The notes: generated by a model not told the origin, from the letters alone. A stretch of 64,000 bases of DNA from Vibrio breoganii (GCF_001677275.1 NZ_CP016177.1:1116001-1180000); one strand, 5' to 3'; shown: positions 30,963-41,558, counted from the stretch's first letter. Numbers and translations: made by a program.

Positions 30963-32342
30963 ATGCTCAAGATATACAATACACTGACGCGTCAAAAAGA
31001 AGAATTCAAACCTATCACTGCCGGTAAAATAGGCATGTATGTCTGTGGAGTGACCATCTATGACTTGTGTCATATTGGACATGGTCGCACTTTTGTTTCT
31101 TTTGACGTAGTGTCTCGTTACCTTAGGTATCTTGGTTACGACTTGAACTTTGTACGCAACATTACCGATATTGATGACAAGATCATCAAGCGCGCGGCAG
31201 AAAATGGTGAAAGCTGTGAGTCTTTGACTGAGCGCCTTATTGCTGAAATGCATGCTGATTTTGATGCACTCAACATGAAACGCCCTGACGTTGAACCTCG
31301 CGCAACAGAATTCATTGATGAGATCATAGTTCTAGTTGAGAAGCTTATCGAGCGTGGCTTTGCTTATGTTGCAAGTAATGGCGATGTGATGTTCGAAGTC
31401 AGCAAATTCGACGAATACGGTCGACTGTCAAAGCAAGACTTAGAGCAGCTTCAAGCTGGTGCTCGTGTCGATGTAGAAACAGCGAAACGCAGCCCTCTGG
31501 ACTTTGTTCTTTGGAAGATGTCAAAACCTGGTGAACCAACATGGGAATCTCCATGGGGCGCTGGTCGTCCGGGTTGGCACATTGAGTGTTCTGCAATGAA
31601 CTCATCGATTCTAGGCAACCACTTTGATATTCACGGTGGTGGTTCGGATCTACAATTCCCTCACCACGAAAATGAGATTGCACAATCTTGCTGTGCCCAC
31701 GGCACCCAGTATGTAAATACTTGGATGCACAGCGGTATGGTTATGGTTGATCAAGAGAAAATGTCTAAGTCTTTGGGCAACTTCTTTACTATCCGTGACG
31801 TGTTAGGTCATTACGACTCGGAGACGGTTCGTTACTTCCTCATGTCGGGCCACTACCGTAGCCAGCTAAACTACAGTGAAGATAACCTGAATCAAGCTCG
31901 AGCGTCTCTTGAGCGTCTGTACACGGCACTTCGTGGTCTAGACGCTACCGCGACACCGGCTGGTGGTGAAGACTACGTGTCTCGCTTTACCGCTGCAATG
32001 AATGACGACTTTAATACCCCTGAAGCATACGCAGTGCTATTTGATATGGCGCGTGAAGTGAACCGTCTGAAGGGTGCTGAGCTAGAAAAAGCAAGTCAAC
32101 TGGGCGCGCTAATGCGTGAACTAGCGGATGTGATTGGTATTCTTTACCAAGACCCTGAAGCCTTCTTGCAAGGTGATCAAGAAGACGACGAAGTGGCTGA
32201 GATTGAAGCTCTGATTAAGCTTCGCAATGACTCTCGTGCTTCTAAAGATTGGGCAAATGCCGACCTTGCTCGCGACAAGCTCAATGAACTGGGTATTGTC
32301 TTAGAAGATGGTCCTCAAGGTACCACTTGGCGTCGCAAGTAA
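30963..32342 (+). CDS. cysS: Cysteinyl-tRNA synthetase
   Basis: A 459-residue class I aminoacyl-tRNA synthetase of normal length. The HIGH motif is present as [13 protein letters not shown] as EKMSKSLGN, and the Zn ligands in [17 protein letters not shown] and [10 protein letters not shown]. Cytosolic; charges tRNA-Cys. Monocistronic with a terminator after the stop codon. Confidence 0.97.
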   Translation: MLKIYNTLTRQKEEFKPITAGKIGMYVCGVTIYDLCHIGHGRTFVSFDVVSRYLRYLGYDLNFVRNITDIDDKIIKRAAENGESCESLTERLIAEMHADFDALNMKRPDVEPRATEFIDEIIVLVEKLIERGFAYVASNGDVMFEVSKFDEYGRLSKQDLEQLQAGARVDVETAKRSPLDFVLWKMSKPGEPTWESPWGAGRPGWHIECSAMNSSILGNHFDIHGGGSDLQFPHHENEIAQSCCAHGTQYVNTWMHSGMVMVDQEKMSKSLGNFFTIRDVLGHYDSETVRYFLMSGHYRSQLNYSEDNLNQARASLERLYTALRGLDATATPAGGEDYVSRFTAAMNDDFNTPEAYAVLFDMAREVNRLKGAELEKASQLGALMRELADVIGILYQDPEAFLQGDQEDDEVAEIEALIKLRNDSRASKDWANADLARDKLNELGIVLEDGPQGTTWRRK

Positions 32343-32361
32343 TTCTTAACCTTTGAATAAT

Positions 32362-32392
32362 AAGGGCTGATATTTATCGGCCCTTTTCTTTA
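32362..32392 (+). terminator. Terminator after cysS
   Basis: AAGGGCTGAT / ATCGGCCCTT stem (one G-U pair), 4-base loop, then TTTTCTTT. Confidence 0.82.
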
Positions 32393-32423
32393 TGTAACCT
32401 AGAACGATAATAAAGGCTTTAAC

Positions 32424-33002
32424 GTGGCTCAGATGTACTTCTATTACTCAGCGATGAATGCGGGTAAATCCACCACACTTCTACAATCCTCTTTTAACTA
32501 TCAAGAAAGAGGGATGAACCCACTTATTTTTACCGCAGCACTTGATGATCGCTATGGTGAAGGGAAGGTAACTTCTCGAATTGGCCTTCAGGCTGATGCG
32601 CACCTTTTTCACAAAGACACTGATTTATTCAAGAAAATGAGCGAGCTCAATGAAGAAACGCAGCACCACTGTGTACTAGTGGATGAATGCCAGTTCTTAT
32701 CAAAAGAGCAGGTATACCAACTGACGGAAATCGTCGATAAGTTGCACATCCCAGTATTGTGCTACGGCTTGCGTACCGACTTCTTGGGCGAGTTATTTGA
32801 AGGCAGCCTTCACTTGTTAGCGTGGGCGGACAAGCTAGTTGAGCTAAAAACCATCTGCCACTGCGGTCGCAAAGCCAACATGGTGATCCGAACCGATGAG
32901 CATGGTAACCCTATCGCAGAAGGGGACCAGGTGGCTATTGGCGGTAATGATAAATATGTGTCGGTATGTCGCGTACATTATAAAGAAGCGTTGGGAAGGT
33001 AG
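32424..33002 (+). CDS. tdk: Thymidine kinase
   Basis: A 192-residue type II thymidine kinase. P-loop [24 protein letters not shown] (Walker B), the lasso and zinc ribbon with [12 protein letters not shown] and VCRVHY are intact. The start is GTG at 32424, supported by family N-termini ([15 protein letters not shown]). Pyrimidine salvage in the cytosol. Confidence 0.95.
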   Translation: MAQMYFYYSAMNAGKSTTLLQSSFNYQERGMNPLIFTAALDDRYGEGKVTSRIGLQADAHLFHKDTDLFKKMSELNEETQHHCVLVDECQFLSKEQVYQLTEIVDKLHIPVLCYGLRTDFLGELFEGSLHLLAWADKLVELKTICHCGRKANMVIRTDEHGNPIAEGDQVAIGGNDKYVSVCRVHYKEALGR

Positions 33003-33032
33003 GAATAAGGTTAAGAGCGGTCCTGTGTTCTT

Positions 33033-33066
33033 GGTCCTAGGAGGCTAGAACCCAGGGCCTAGGACC
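33033..33066. repeat. REP-like palindromic unit after tdk
   Basis: Perfect 9-bp inverted repeat GGTCCTAGG / CCTAGGACC with a 16-base interior, preceded by another GGTCCTG copy at 33019. The flanking TGTGTTCT / AGAACCCA blocks offer an alternative pairing. Looks like a dispersed intergenic repeat. Confidence 0.5.
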
Positions 33067-33071
33067 TACCT

Positions 33072-33118
33072 AAAACAAAGCCCTCATCACTTTTACAGTC
33101 ATGAGGGCTTTGTTATTT
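33072..33118 (+). terminator. Terminator between tdk and ATP-grasp gene
   Basis: Perfect 14-bp AACAAAGCCCTCAT / ATGAGGGCTTTGTT stem with a 13-base loop; usable from both sides. Confidence 0.8.
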
Positions 33119-33131
33119 CTATCGATAGAGA

Positions 33132-34109
33132 CTACTTTTTCACGTTATCCAAATGCGCGGCAAATTGCTTAGCGGCGTAGGCTACGCGTTCTGCGGGTCT
33201 TGGATACTCAGCGGTTTCACCGAGGTTTTCAACATGTTTCAACCTAGGAAGTAGGCCTGTGCCGTTAGCGATCTGAATCGCTAAACCCGGGCGGGCGTTA
33301 AGCTCTAACACCATAGGGCCTTCTTCACTATCAAGTACCATGTCGGTACCCATGTAACCTAGGCCTGTCATTTCCCAAGCGCTTGAGGCCAAGACCAGTA
33401 AACGCTCCCAGTGAGGAACCTGCAGCTGCATTAGGTCTTTACCTGTGTCAGGGTGGTGGGTTACGGGTAAATCGTATTGAACAGCGCGCACGGCTTTGCC
33501 TGTCGCTATGTCAATACCCACGCCCACAGCACCTTGGTGCAAGTTAGCCTTTCCGTCAGAGTTAGACGTTGACAGACGCATCATCGCCATAACAGGGTAG
33601 CCTTTGAATACGATGATACGTACATCGGGCACACCCTCGTAGCTGTAACCCTCGAAGCAGCTGTCGAACTTAATCAAGTTCTCTACAACGGCAACGTCGT
33701 TCTTACCGCCCAAGGAAAACAGACCCGCCAGTGTGTTACTGATATGGCGTTCAACATCTTGCTCGTTAACGGTATCGCCAGACGGCTTGGTATAAACGCC
33801 GTCTTTGTGCGAAATGATGACCAAGATTCCTTTACCACCACTGCCTTGAGCAGGTTTGATACAGAATCCAGGCCATTCCTTAACCATTTTATGGATACGC
33901 TTTACTTCAGCTTGCTGACCGATGACGCCAATGAGCGCCGGCGTTGTTGCGCCGTGAAGCTCTGCAATCTTTTTGGTCTTTAGCTTGTCATCCACAAGAG
34001 GGAATTTACTACGGTCATTGTACTTACCAATGTAACTGTGGTTACGTTGGTTCATGCCCATAATTCCCTTTGAGCGAATCTTAAATGGCGAAGTAAACTG
34101 ACTCAACAT
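33132..34109 (-). CDS. ATP-grasp alpha-L-glutamate ligase-like protein
   Basis: A 325-residue RimK-related ATP-grasp enzyme. The nucleotide-binding lid ends in CIKPAQGSGGKGILVI, metal-binding residues lie in MVLDSEEGPMVLELNARPGLAIQIAN, and the N-terminus is MLSQFTSPFKIRSKGIMGMNQRN. RimK-type enzymes add amino acids, usually glutamate, to carboxyl groups of proteins, peptides or cofactors. It is the last of three genes on this strand, 4 bp after the 7TM transglutaminase-like gene, a conserved but uncharacterised trio. Substrate unknown. Confidence 0.82.
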   Translation of the reverse strand: MLSQFTSPFKIRSKGIMGMNQRNHSYIGKYNDRSKFPLVDDKLKTKKIAELHGATTPALIGVIGQQAEVKRIHKMVKEWPGFCIKPAQGSGGKGILVIISHKDGVYTKPSGDTVNEQDVERHISNTLAGLFSLGGKNDVAVVENLIKFDSCFEGYSYEGVPDVRIIVFKGYPVMAMMRLSTSNSDGKANLHQGAVGVGIDIATGKAVRAVQYDLPVTHHPDTGKDLMQLQVPHWERLLVLASSAWEMTGLGYMGTDMVLDSEEGPMVLELNARPGLAIQIANGTGLLPRLKHVENLGETAEYPRPAERVAYAAKQFAAHLDNVKK

Positions 34110-34113
34110 AGGC

Positions 34114-35619
34114 TTAGTCCTCCGCCAGTGGCTTGAAGCGACGTAGCTCGGTTAAGCGGTATCCAGTGTAGTTACCTAGCATTAGAATCAGTGCCAGGAT
34201 AATTAGCTGCATGCCGATAAAGTTGAAGGTCAGGTGTTGGATGTACATGTTAGTCATTGCTAAGTAAACCAGTACAGCCGTTAGTAGTGAACCACCACCT
34301 TGCAGAACCACTTCTTTCGCGCCTTCCTCTTCCCAAAGAATCGACATACGTTCGATAGTCCAAGATAGGATGATCATAGGGAAGAAGGTGATAGACAGAC
34401 CTTCTACCAAGCCGATATTAAAGGCAACAATAGTGAAGACTGAAATAATTAAGATTACGGTGATGATGACCGCGGATATCCTGGCCACCAGTAGCAAGTT
34501 GAGCTTGGAGAGATAACTACGTATCACCAAACCTGTACCGACTATGAGTAGGAAACCGACAATACCTGTCACTAGCTGTGTTTGCACAAAGGCAACCGCA
34601 ATAAGCACTGGCATGAAGGTACCGGAAGTCTTAAGACCGATGATAATTCGCAAGAACACCACGATGAGCGCACCGATAGGAATCAGCATGATGGTTTTAA
34701 ACATCGACTGCTCTTCTAGAGGTAGGCTGTGAATGGAGAAGTTGAGTAGGTCATCAGCATTTACCTTGCTTGCGGTTGCAGCGCGAGGCGTAATGTCTTG
34801 AGCAATCATAGAGAACAGCACCTGACTGTTTCTACCACCGGTAACGTCAAGAAGTGACACATTCGACTCATCCCAGATAAGCGTGTTTTCACTCTTACCT
34901 TGAGTACCTGTCTCAGCGTCAAATAACAACCATTCCTTGCCGTCCCATACCTGGACCATAGGATTGATTGACTGACGGCGACGACCATCTTCCAACTGAA
35001 TAACACCTACAGTTTTACTCGGTACTTCAGCGTAAGCGAGTAGGGCAGAAAGCGCTTCTTGCTTGGTAAACTGATTGAGCAGTAGGGCAGCGTTCTGGCT
35101 GTTGCTATCGTTCAGCTTGCGGATGATCTCGCGAGTTAACGTTTCATCGTTAGCGCTTCGCTTGGTCGCTTCTTCCACAATGGCTTGAGCCGCTGCTTCT
35201 TGAGGGCCATCAAAGGTTGGCGCTTCAATGCCACCTTCAGGTGGAATTGATTCTACCTTGGCCTGCGGGTCGACAAGGAATTGAGCCTTGTAGTAGATAG
35301 TTTGTGGTCCCTCGGCATAGCGGATAGTCCATTCCGCTCGTCGACCAATATCAGAATTTACATAAGCTACGCCATAACCCGGCGATGATGCAGATTCGTC
35401 AATTAGTGTGTAGCCGTTTTGAGTCCCTGGTGCTGCAAGAGAAACCGTCACCGGTTCACCTTGTGCAACAAGCTCAACGCGAGCTTCAATATCCCAAAGC
35501 TCTCGGCTTTCACCCGGTGTCCAAGGTACCCCGTAGGAGTCATGGCGCTGTATAGATAATGCGGCGCCAGCAACTATGAGCAGGGCAATAAAAATATAAA
35601 AAGGCACTCGTGAAGTCAT
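34114..35619 (-). CDS. Inactive transglutaminase-like protein fused to seven TM helices
   Basis: A 501-residue membrane protein. An N-terminal TM anchor (about 8-25) leads into a periplasmic region of about 290 residues with a transglutaminase-like fold (TREIIRKLND, LLAYAEVPSKTVGVIQLED, WDGKEWLLFDAETG); the catalytic Cys-His-Asp triad of true transglutaminases is not evident, as recorded for this family. The C-terminal about 180 residues contain seven hydrophobic helices. It is the middle gene of the trio with a retropepsin-like lipoprotein upstream and an ATP-grasp ligase downstream. Confidence 0.8.
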   Translation of the reverse strand: MTSRVPFYIFIALLIVAGAALSIQRHDSYGVPWTPGESRELWDIEARVELVAQGEPVTVSLAAPGTQNGYTLIDESASSPGYGVAYVNSDIGRRAEWTIRYAEGPQTIYYKAQFLVDPQAKVESIPPEGGIEAPTFDGPQEAAAQAIVEEATKRSANDETLTREIIRKLNDSNSQNAALLLNQFTKQEALSALLAYAEVPSKTVGVIQLEDGRRRQSINPMVQVWDGKEWLLFDAETGTQGKSENTLIWDESNVSLLDVTGGRNSQVLFSMIAQDITPRAATASKVNADDLLNFSIHSLPLEEQSMFKTIMLIPIGALIVVFLRIIIGLKTSGTFMPVLIAVAFVQTQLVTGIVGFLLIVGTGLVIRSYLSKLNLLLVARISAVIITVILIISVFTIVAFNIGLVEGLSITFFPMIILSWTIERMSILWEEEGAKEVVLQGGGSLLTAVLVYLAMTNMYIQHLTFNFIGMQLIILALILMLGNYTGYRLTELRRFKPLAED

Positions 35620-35651
35620 AACAATCCTTATTATTGAGGCGACCTAATTTG

Positions 35652-36404
35652 TCACTGCTGTTTTTCTGTTTGAATAAATTCTTTACTTACATCTACTAGG
35701 GCAATGTCCTTGATGAACTCTCTGCCTAATAGTACCGGGTGGGTCATGTGAGAGCGGTCAGCCAGAGTGAACTGTGCTTTTTCTCTTACGTCACCTAAGT
35801 TAATCCACAGTTCAATAACTGCACGTCGATGCGTTTTAGTTGTATTAGATTGACGAACCTTCGCATAACGAATGAGCGGAGCTTCAATCCATGTTGGTTC
35901 AGCATCTTCGGCTTTATCAGTGGATAAGTTAAATTTAACCCATGTGTTGCCGTTTCGTTCAAATTCTTGAATATTAATTGCATTAAGTGACGATGTTGCG
36001 GCACCTGTATCAATTCTTGCTTCAAACGTTTGATTTATCTGTTCAAATTTGACTGTTTCAATTGAACCTAAAACAACCAAATCGCCATTGGACACAGGTG
36101 CCTTTGGCTTAGGTTGTTGTTCTTCTTGCTTAGGAGCAAGTAACACTCGAGCATTTTGCTTAGCTAGGTTATCAACTCGATTCGACATGATAGCTAGCTG
36201 GCCTTCTAAACTCTCAATATAGTCATTTTGATTATCAATTGAAAGCTGTAGGTTACTGATCTGATTAGATAAATTATCTTCAGACGATTTGACTGCTTGC
36301 ATAGATTCCGTTCTATATTGTCTCGTTTCTTCCTGTGTTGCTTGAGACGTAGCACATCCGGATAAAAGTACCGCTCCGGATAAGGCGACAATATGCTTGA
36401 GCAT
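35652..36404 (-). CDS. Retropepsin-like aspartic protease lipoprotein (RimB / putative ATP-dependent zinc protease family)
   Basis: A 250-residue predicted lipoprotein: LLSGC lipobox (Cys17) after a hydrophobic signal, a coiled-coil stretch (about 30-80, NQISNLQLSIDNQNDYIESL), a Pro/Lys-rich linker, then the protease domain from about 105 with the single active-site motif DTGAATSSLNA and the HPVLLGREFI flap region. Homologues were named ATP-dependent zinc proteases but resemble viral-type retropepsins. The ATG at 36404 gives a standard lipoprotein signal; a longer frame starts at 36449. First gene of the three-gene operon. Confidence 0.82.
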   Translation of the reverse strand: MLKHIVALSGAVLLSGCATSQATQEETRQYRTESMQAVKSSEDNLSNQISNLQLSIDNQNDYIESLEGQLAIMSNRVDNLAKQNARVLLAPKQEEQQPKPKAPVSNGDLVVLGSIETVKFEQINQTFEARIDTGAATSSLNAINIQEFERNGNTWVKFNLSTDKAEDAEPTWIEAPLIRYAKVRQSNTTKTHRRAVIELWINLGDVREKAQFTLADRSHMTHPVLLGREFIKDIALVDVSKEFIQTEKQQ

Positions 36405-36580
36405 CTTAGACCTATTATCATTTGTACTTAGCTCGAGAATCCGATTCAACTAGTCAGATTCGTAATGCTAAGTGTAGAACACATATTCTATATTTTCGGT
36501 AGTTCAATAAAAAACATTGATAATTTTCAATGTTTTAACTGATGTTCATTTAGTGAACAAACGGACATCAGTGAATCCAA

Positions 36581-37555
36581 TTAACTCGGATTTTTTGCAA
36601 CCAGTATGGCTCTGCGAGGAGCAGGGTAGCCTTCGACAGTTTTACTTGGGTCTTCTGGATCAAGGTACTCAGGTAGTGAGTTGTGCTTCATCCATTCCGT
36701 TGATCTTTGTTCGCCTACCGAAGTCGTGTTTTCGTCGACAATTCTTACATCAACCAATCCGCATTTTTCCATCCACACCTTAAGCGCTTTTGCCGAAGGG
36801 AAGAAGTACACATTGCGCATCTGAGCGTAACGATCAGCAGGTACTAGCACCGCATTCTCATCACCTTCAATCACTAAGGTCTCTAAGATCAATTCGCCAC
36901 CGGGCAGAAGTTGATTTTTCAACTGTAGAATATGGTCAAGAGGAGAACGTCTATGGTAGAGCACGCCCATACTGAAGACTGTATCGAAGGCTCTTAGTTC
37001 AGGTAGTTGTTCAATTCCAAGTGGAAGAAGGTGAATTCGCTGGTCATTGTTCATCAACTTACGCACAGCTTCAAACTGCACAAGGAAAAGATGTGATGGA
37101 TCTATCCCTACGCACATTCTTGCACCCGCTCCCAGCATTCGCCACATGTGGTAACCATTGCCACAGCCTACATCCAACACAGAACGGTTTTTCAAAGGGG
37201 AGATGTGCGGAAGTAAACGATCCCATTTCCAGTCTGATCGCCATTCGGTATCAATGTGGATATCGTGCAGGGTAAATGGACCTTTACGCCATGGGTGGAA
37301 CGTTTTTAGCAGGCTTTCTAGTTTCTTCTTTTCACCATCAATGAGGGGGTGAGAATTAGAAACACTGACCTCGTACTGCAATTCGATGTTATCCGGCGTG
37401 AGCGCAGGTATCTTATTGAGAGCTCGTAACCAGCGGTCAAAATCACCGTGCTCGGCGCTTTGCCAGTCAGCAAGCTGTTTAGGTAGGGTCTCTAGCCACG
37501 GCTGCAGGCGCGTGTCTTGAGCGATTAATTGATAAAAATTGGCAAAATTAAACAT
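36581..37555 (-). CDS. cmoB: tRNA U34 carboxymethyltransferase CmoB
   Basis: A 324-residue enzyme that uses carboxy-SAM to make cmo5U at the wobble base of tRNAs. [15 protein letters not shown], the Rossmann motif [15 protein letters not shown] and [12 protein letters not shown] are as in E. coli CmoB. The ATG at 37555 ([12 protein letters not shown]) matches the E. coli start; the longer frame begins at 37579. CmoA, which makes carboxy-SAM and usually is the upstream gene, is not encoded here; the 337 bp upstream are non-coding. Confidence 0.94.
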   Translation of the reverse strand: MFNFANFYQLIAQDTRLQPWLETLPKQLADWQSAEHGDFDRWLRALNKIPALTPDNIELQYEVSVSNSHPLIDGEKKKLESLLKTFHPWRKGPFTLHDIHIDTEWRSDWKWDRLLPHISPLKNRSVLDVGCGNGYHMWRMLGAGARMCVGIDPSHLFLVQFEAVRKLMNNDQRIHLLPLGIEQLPELRAFDTVFSMGVLYHRRSPLDHILQLKNQLLPGGELILETLVIEGDENAVLVPADRYAQMRNVYFFPSAKALKVWMEKCGLVDVRIVDENTTSVGEQRSTEWMKHNSLPEYLDPEDPSKTVEGYPAPRRAILVAKNPS

Positions 37556-37892
37556 GCAATTCAACTTGTTACTGAACATTGATTTGAGCGTGCGAAACGA
37601 TACACTGCATCAATTGAAATTGATAGTTTTTATCCGGCATTCGTGTCAAATCTAGGTTAAATGACGGTTGTTTGTGCCCTTGTTAACAGCCATTGAAAAT
37701 TGCTTAGAGCGGATGTTGAGTAAAGCCCTTAAAACGCGCAAGGTTTTCACATAGCACTAACGCACTCTCAAGCTAGGCAGATAACGGTTTAACCCAAGTA
37801 GATAACTAGAAACTTGAAACTGATTGGGTATAATGTTCGCACTATAACGTCTAATAGTAGACGTAACATTGGATAACATTATAGGAACAGTG
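37556..37892. other. cmoB-ppaC intergenic region
   Basis: 337 bp between divergent genes. A TATAAT hexamer (37829-37834) lies 58 bp before the ppaC start, without a good -35, and a hairpin ACGTCTA-ATAG-TAGACGT (37847-37864) follows it in the presumed 5' leader. No trace of cmoA. Confidence 0.5.
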
Positions 37893-38798
37893 ATGATTTT
37901 AGTTGTTGGTCATAAAAACCCAGATAGCGATAGTATTTGTTCAGCTTTAGCTGCTACTGAACTTCTTAAGGCTCGTGGCCTAGACGCTAAGCCAATTCGT
38001 CAAGGAGAGATTAACCGCGAGACTCAGCACATTCTTAATGTAGCGGGTCTAGAGCAACCAGAATTTCGCGATTCAGTTGCGGGTGAAAAAGTTTGGCTAG
38101 TTGACTACAGTGACCTAGCTCAAGCACCTGATGACGTGAACGAAGCAGAAATCGTAGGTATCGTTGATCACCACCGTTTGGGTGATGTGATGACAATCAA
38201 CCCACTTGAAGCGTGGATCTGGCCTGTAGGCTGTTCTTGTACAGTTCTTTTCAACATGTTCAAGATTGAGGGTGCAGAGATTGCTCCAGCAATCGCTAAG
38301 CTAATGATGTCAGCTATCCTATCTGACACAGTAGGTTTCGCTTCTCCAACATGTACTCAAAAAGATAAAGATGCAGTACAAGAGCTAGCTCAAATTGCGG
38401 GTGTTGACGACATTGATGCATTCATTAAAGCACTTCTGATTGCTAAGACAGACATCGAAGGCCTATCGCCAGCACAACTGGTAGAAAAAGACCTTAAAGC
38501 ATACCCATTCAATGGTCGTGATGTTGTTGTGGGTCAGATTGAGCTTGCAACCCTTGAGCAAGTTGATGGTCAAATCGAAGCGCTTGAGCAAGACCTTGTG
38601 CGTCGCTGTGACGAACAAGGCCTAGCGTTTGCAGCTGTTATGCTAACAGACATCACTTCAGCAACCACTCGTCTTCTTTACAAAGGTGAGTGGGCTGAGA
38701 AGCTAGACAAGCACGCGGATAATGGCGTTCTTATGATGGAAAATACGCTAAGCCGTAAGAAACAAGGCTGGCCTTGGCTACAAGCTGAGCTAGTATAA
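37893..38798 (+). CDS. ppaC: Manganese-dependent inorganic pyrophosphatase (family II)
   Basis: A 301-residue DHH-family enzyme. N-terminal GHKNPDSDS, IVDHHRLGD and SDTVGF supply metal ligands; the C-terminal DHHA2 domain ends in SRKKQGWPWLQ with the substrate-binding SRKKQ motif. It hydrolyses PPi in the cytosol. The ATG at 37893, with AGGA at 37883-37886, is preferred over a TTG at 37869. Family II enzymes are common in Firmicutes and Vibrio, absent from E. coli. Confidence 0.95.
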   Translation: MILVVGHKNPDSDSICSALAATELLKARGLDAKPIRQGEINRETQHILNVAGLEQPEFRDSVAGEKVWLVDYSDLAQAPDDVNEAEIVGIVDHHRLGDVMTINPLEAWIWPVGCSCTVLFNMFKIEGAEIAPAIAKLMMSAILSDTVGFASPTCTQKDKDAVQELAQIAGVDDIDAFIKALLIAKTDIEGLSPAQLVEKDLKAYPFNGRDVVVGQIELATLEQVDGQIEALEQDLVRRCDEQGLAFAAVMLTDITSATTRLLYKGEWAEKLDKHADNGVLMMENTLSRKKQGWPWLQAELV

Positions 38799-38821
38799 GC
38801 TACGCGTTATAGCAAAATAGT

Positions 38822-38857
38822 AAGGGCAGGGTGAGTGATCATCCTGCCCTTTTTTTA
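38822..38857 (+). terminator. Terminator after ppaC
   Basis: AGGGCAGG / CCTGCCCT stem, 12-base loop, then T8; also downstream of sapF on the other strand. Confidence 0.88.
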
Positions 38858-38884
38858 TTGTGGGTTCTAAGTCAACGCTCAATG

Positions 38885-39673
38885 TTACTTAGAGTAATTT
38901 GGCGCCTTATAAAAGTGGTTATCAACTAGCTTCTGGGTAATGGCGTGTTGGGGATCAGATAATACCTTTTGCGTATCACCCGCTTCCACCACTTCACCGT
39001 GAGACATCACCATTACTTTATCTGAGATGTGCTTAACGATACCAATTTGCTGAGATACATAGATAAACGACAAGCCCATTTCATCTTGCAGTTCTAGCAA
39101 GAGGTTAATGATCTGCGATCTCATTGCCATATCTAGACCATTTAGCGCTTCATCAGCAATGATGATCGAAGGCTGAAGTATTAGAGCCCTTGCAATACAG
39201 ACCCTCTGTTTTTGTCCAGCAGCCAACATTTGCGGGTAGAAATACGCATGCTCAGGCAGCAAACCCACACGTCTTAGCGTTTCAATTACGCGTCGCTTGC
39301 GTGCCTCTGGTGGCATGGCGGTGTTTCTTTTTAGCGGACCTTCTAGGATTCGACCAATCTGAATGCGTGGATTCAAGGAGGAGTTGGGGTCTTGGAAGAT
39401 CACGCGTATTAATTTACAACGAGTTGCATAGTCTTTGTGTTCTAGCTTTTCGCCGTTAACAAAGATCTCTCCTGAACTTGGCTCTATTACTCCCGCTAGC
39501 ATCTTAGCTAACGTAGACTTGCCAGAAGAGTTTTGTCCTATTAATGCCAATGTCTGACCGGGTTCTAGAGTAAAACTGACTGGCTTTACCGCATCAAAGT
39601 ACTGCTTTCTAAATAGCCCATAGCGGTTGACGAAGGTTTTACTTAGGTCCTTAACCTCTAGTAACGAGCTCAT
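38885..39673 (-). CDS. sapF: Peptide ABC transporter ATP-binding protein SapF
   Basis: A 262-residue ABC ATPase of the oligopeptide type. Walker A is [10 protein letters not shown]-loop in [11 protein letters not shown], the signature is the unusual LAAGQKQR, and Walker B is IIIADEAL with Ala before Asp, as commonly seen in SapF. Last gene of sapABCDF, overlapping sapD by 4 bp. The Sap system takes up antimicrobial peptides and has been linked to potassium uptake and putrescine export in other species. Confidence 0.93.
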   Translation of the reverse strand: MSSLLEVKDLSKTFVNRYGLFRKQYFDAVKPVSFTLEPGQTLALIGQNSSGKSTLAKMLAGVIEPSSGEIFVNGEKLEHKDYATRCKLIRVIFQDPNSSLNPRIQIGRILEGPLKRNTAMPPEARKRRVIETLRRVGLLPEHAYFYPQMLAAGQKQRVCIARALILQPSIIIADEALNGLDMAMRSQIINLLLELQDEMGLSFIYVSQQIGIVKHISDKVMVMSHGEVVEAGDTQKVLSDPQHAITQKLVDNHFYKAPNYSK

Positions 39674-40671
39674 TCACTCACCTTAGCTTTGGTGTTGAGA
39701 GGGAAATGACAATTGTACTTATGGCCTTTTTCTTTTTTAGAGTAGGGCGCCTTTACGCATTTGTGTTGTGCATAGGGACAACGCGGCCCTAATCGACAAC
39801 CGATCGGCAAGTGCTGAAGCGGCGGGATGCTTCCCGGCAGAGATTGCAATTTCTGTTTATGCGGAAGCCAACCACTAAAGTCAGGCAGGGCTTCAAGAAG
39901 TGCTTGAGTGTAGGGGTGTTTTGGCGCCGCCATCAACTTATCTGTTGGCGCAGACTCAACACTTTGCCCGCAATACATTACGGTGATCTTCTTAGCCCAT
40001 TGAGTAATGGCTGCAAGGTCGTGTCCGATAAGCAAAATTGTGGTGTTGTTTACCTGATTCATTCTACTCAGTAGTCGCAAAATTTGCGTCTGCGTTATGG
40101 GGTCAAGGTCGTTGGTAGGCTCATCAGCAATCAAGATCTTTGGCTTGGCGGCAATCGCCATCGCAATCATTACCTTCTGGCACTCACCGTCAGTGAGTTC
40201 ATAGGGATAGCTGCGCATAATGCGGGTGTGCTCTTTAATACCCACTTTATGCAGCAGTGCAATGGAGGTTTTCTTACGCCAGCCCCAACGTTGCCACCAT
40301 TTGCCTTCAAAAGTTCTAGAGGGGATAGACTCGGCAAGTTGGCGACCTACGCGCTCACTGGGATCCAAGCAGGTGGAGGGCTCTTGGAAAATCATCGCAA
40401 TCTCTCGCGCGATAACCTTTCGTCGCTCTTTTGGCTTGAGCGCCAAAAGGTCAACGTCACCGAGGCGCATTCGGTCTGCGGTGATCTTCCAGTTTTCTTT
40501 TTCCAGCCCAACAATGGCCTTTGCAAGCAGGCTCTTACCTGAGCCCGATTCGCCTACTAACCCTCGGATTTCGCCTTCATTGATGGTTAAGCTCATGCGG
40601 TCAACTGCTTTAACCATTCCCTGAGGGGTATCAATCTCTATAGTGACGTGTCTAAAATCCAATACAGGCAT
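39670..40671 (-). CDS. sapD: Peptide ABC transporter ATP-binding protein SapD
   Basis: A 333-residue ABC ATPase with an oligopeptide-permease-type C-terminal extension ([17 protein letters not shown], iron-sulfur-like Cys cluster). Walker A GESGSGKS, Walker [11 protein letters not shown], and the signature region LTDGECQKV instead of LSGGQ. Overlaps sapC by 1 bp and sapF by 4 bp, indicating translational coupling. Confidence 0.93.
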   Translation of the reverse strand: MPVLDFRHVTIEIDTPQGMVKAVDRMSLTINEGEIRGLVGESGSGKSLLAKAIVGLEKENWKITADRMRLGDVDLLALKPKERRKVIAREIAMIFQEPSTCLDPSERVGRQLAESIPSRTFEGKWWQRWGWRKKTSIALLHKVGIKEHTRIMRSYPYELTDGECQKVMIAMAIAAKPKILIADEPTNDLDPITQTQILRLLSRMNQVNNTTILLIGHDLAAITQWAKKITVMYCGQSVESAPTDKLMAAPKHPYTQALLEALPDFSGWLPHKQKLQSLPGSIPPLQHLPIGCRLGPRCPYAQHKCVKAPYSKKEKGHKYNCHFPLNTKAKVSE

Positions 40672-41558
40672 TACTCAACTCCTGCATTAAGGGCGTCACG
40701 AACCCCTTCACCAACGAGGTTAATGGTGATTACGCTATACATGATGGCAAGTCCCGGAAGGACCACTGTCCACGGAGCCAGATAGATAAGTTCAACGGAA
40801 TCTCCCAAGATAGCTCCCCATTCTGGACTTGGTGCTTGAGCGCCAAGGCCAAGAAAACCGAGAGCGGTAATGTCGAGTAGCGCGATGGTTAAAGCAAAGG
40901 TAAATTCTGCCGCAATAGGCGCTAGTACGTTCGGTAATATGGAGACAGTGAGTAGGTACCACTTGTCAGCGCCATCAAGTTTGGCTGACATGATGTAGTC
41001 TTTCTCAACCTCCGCATGAATGGTTTGGTAGACACTGCGAATAAATCGAGGGATCAAGGCAAGGCAAATGGCCATCATTATCGATGTCATACCCGTGCCT
41101 AGAAACGCCACAAAGATAAGCGCAAGTAGCAACGAAGGAATCGACATTACCGTATCGAGCAGGTGATTCAGAATACTCGATAGTAAGCCCTTAGTCATAC
41201 CCGCTAGCGCGCCAATAATACAACCAATAAACGCGGCAATTAAGGTAATGAAAATGGCTGAACCAATGGTGATCTGCGAGCCACTTAGCAGGCGCGACAG
41301 TATGTCACGGCCTAAGTCGTCTGTTCCCAAGAAATAATCGATACTGCCTTCTTTAGCCCACGAGGGTGGCTGCAGCAGTACTGAAGATTGTGCAAGGGGA
41401 TCATGCGGTGCAATCAACTGAGAAATCAGGGTGATAAATAGAATCACACCGAGATTCCATAGCCCAAACATCGCTAGGTTGTTGCTACGAAAATGGCGCC
41501 AAAAGCGTTCGCGTTGAGTGGGTATACTCTCTTCGAGGTAGACACTAGTATTTAGCAT
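40671..41558 (-). CDS. sapC: Peptide ABC transporter permease SapC
   Basis: A 295-residue inner-membrane permease of the DppC type with about six TM helices. An N-terminal cytosolic tail is followed by the TM segment at about 33-52; the EAA loop lies around [18 protein letters not shown]. Overlaps sapB by 14 bp and sapD by 1 bp. Confidence 0.92.
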   Translation of the reverse strand: MLNTSVYLEESIPTQRERFWRHFRSNNLAMFGLWNLGVILFITLISQLIAPHDPLAQSSVLLQPPSWAKEGSIDYFLGTDDLGRDILSRLLSGSQITIGSAIFITLIAAFIGCIIGALAGMTKGLLSSILNHLLDTVMSIPSLLLALIFVAFLGTGMTSIMMAICLALIPRFIRSVYQTIHAEVEKDYIMSAKLDGADKWYLLTVSILPNVLAPIAAEFTFALTIALLDITALGFLGLGAQAPSPEWGAILGDSVELIYLAPWTVVLPGLAIMYSVITINLVGEGVRDALNAGVE

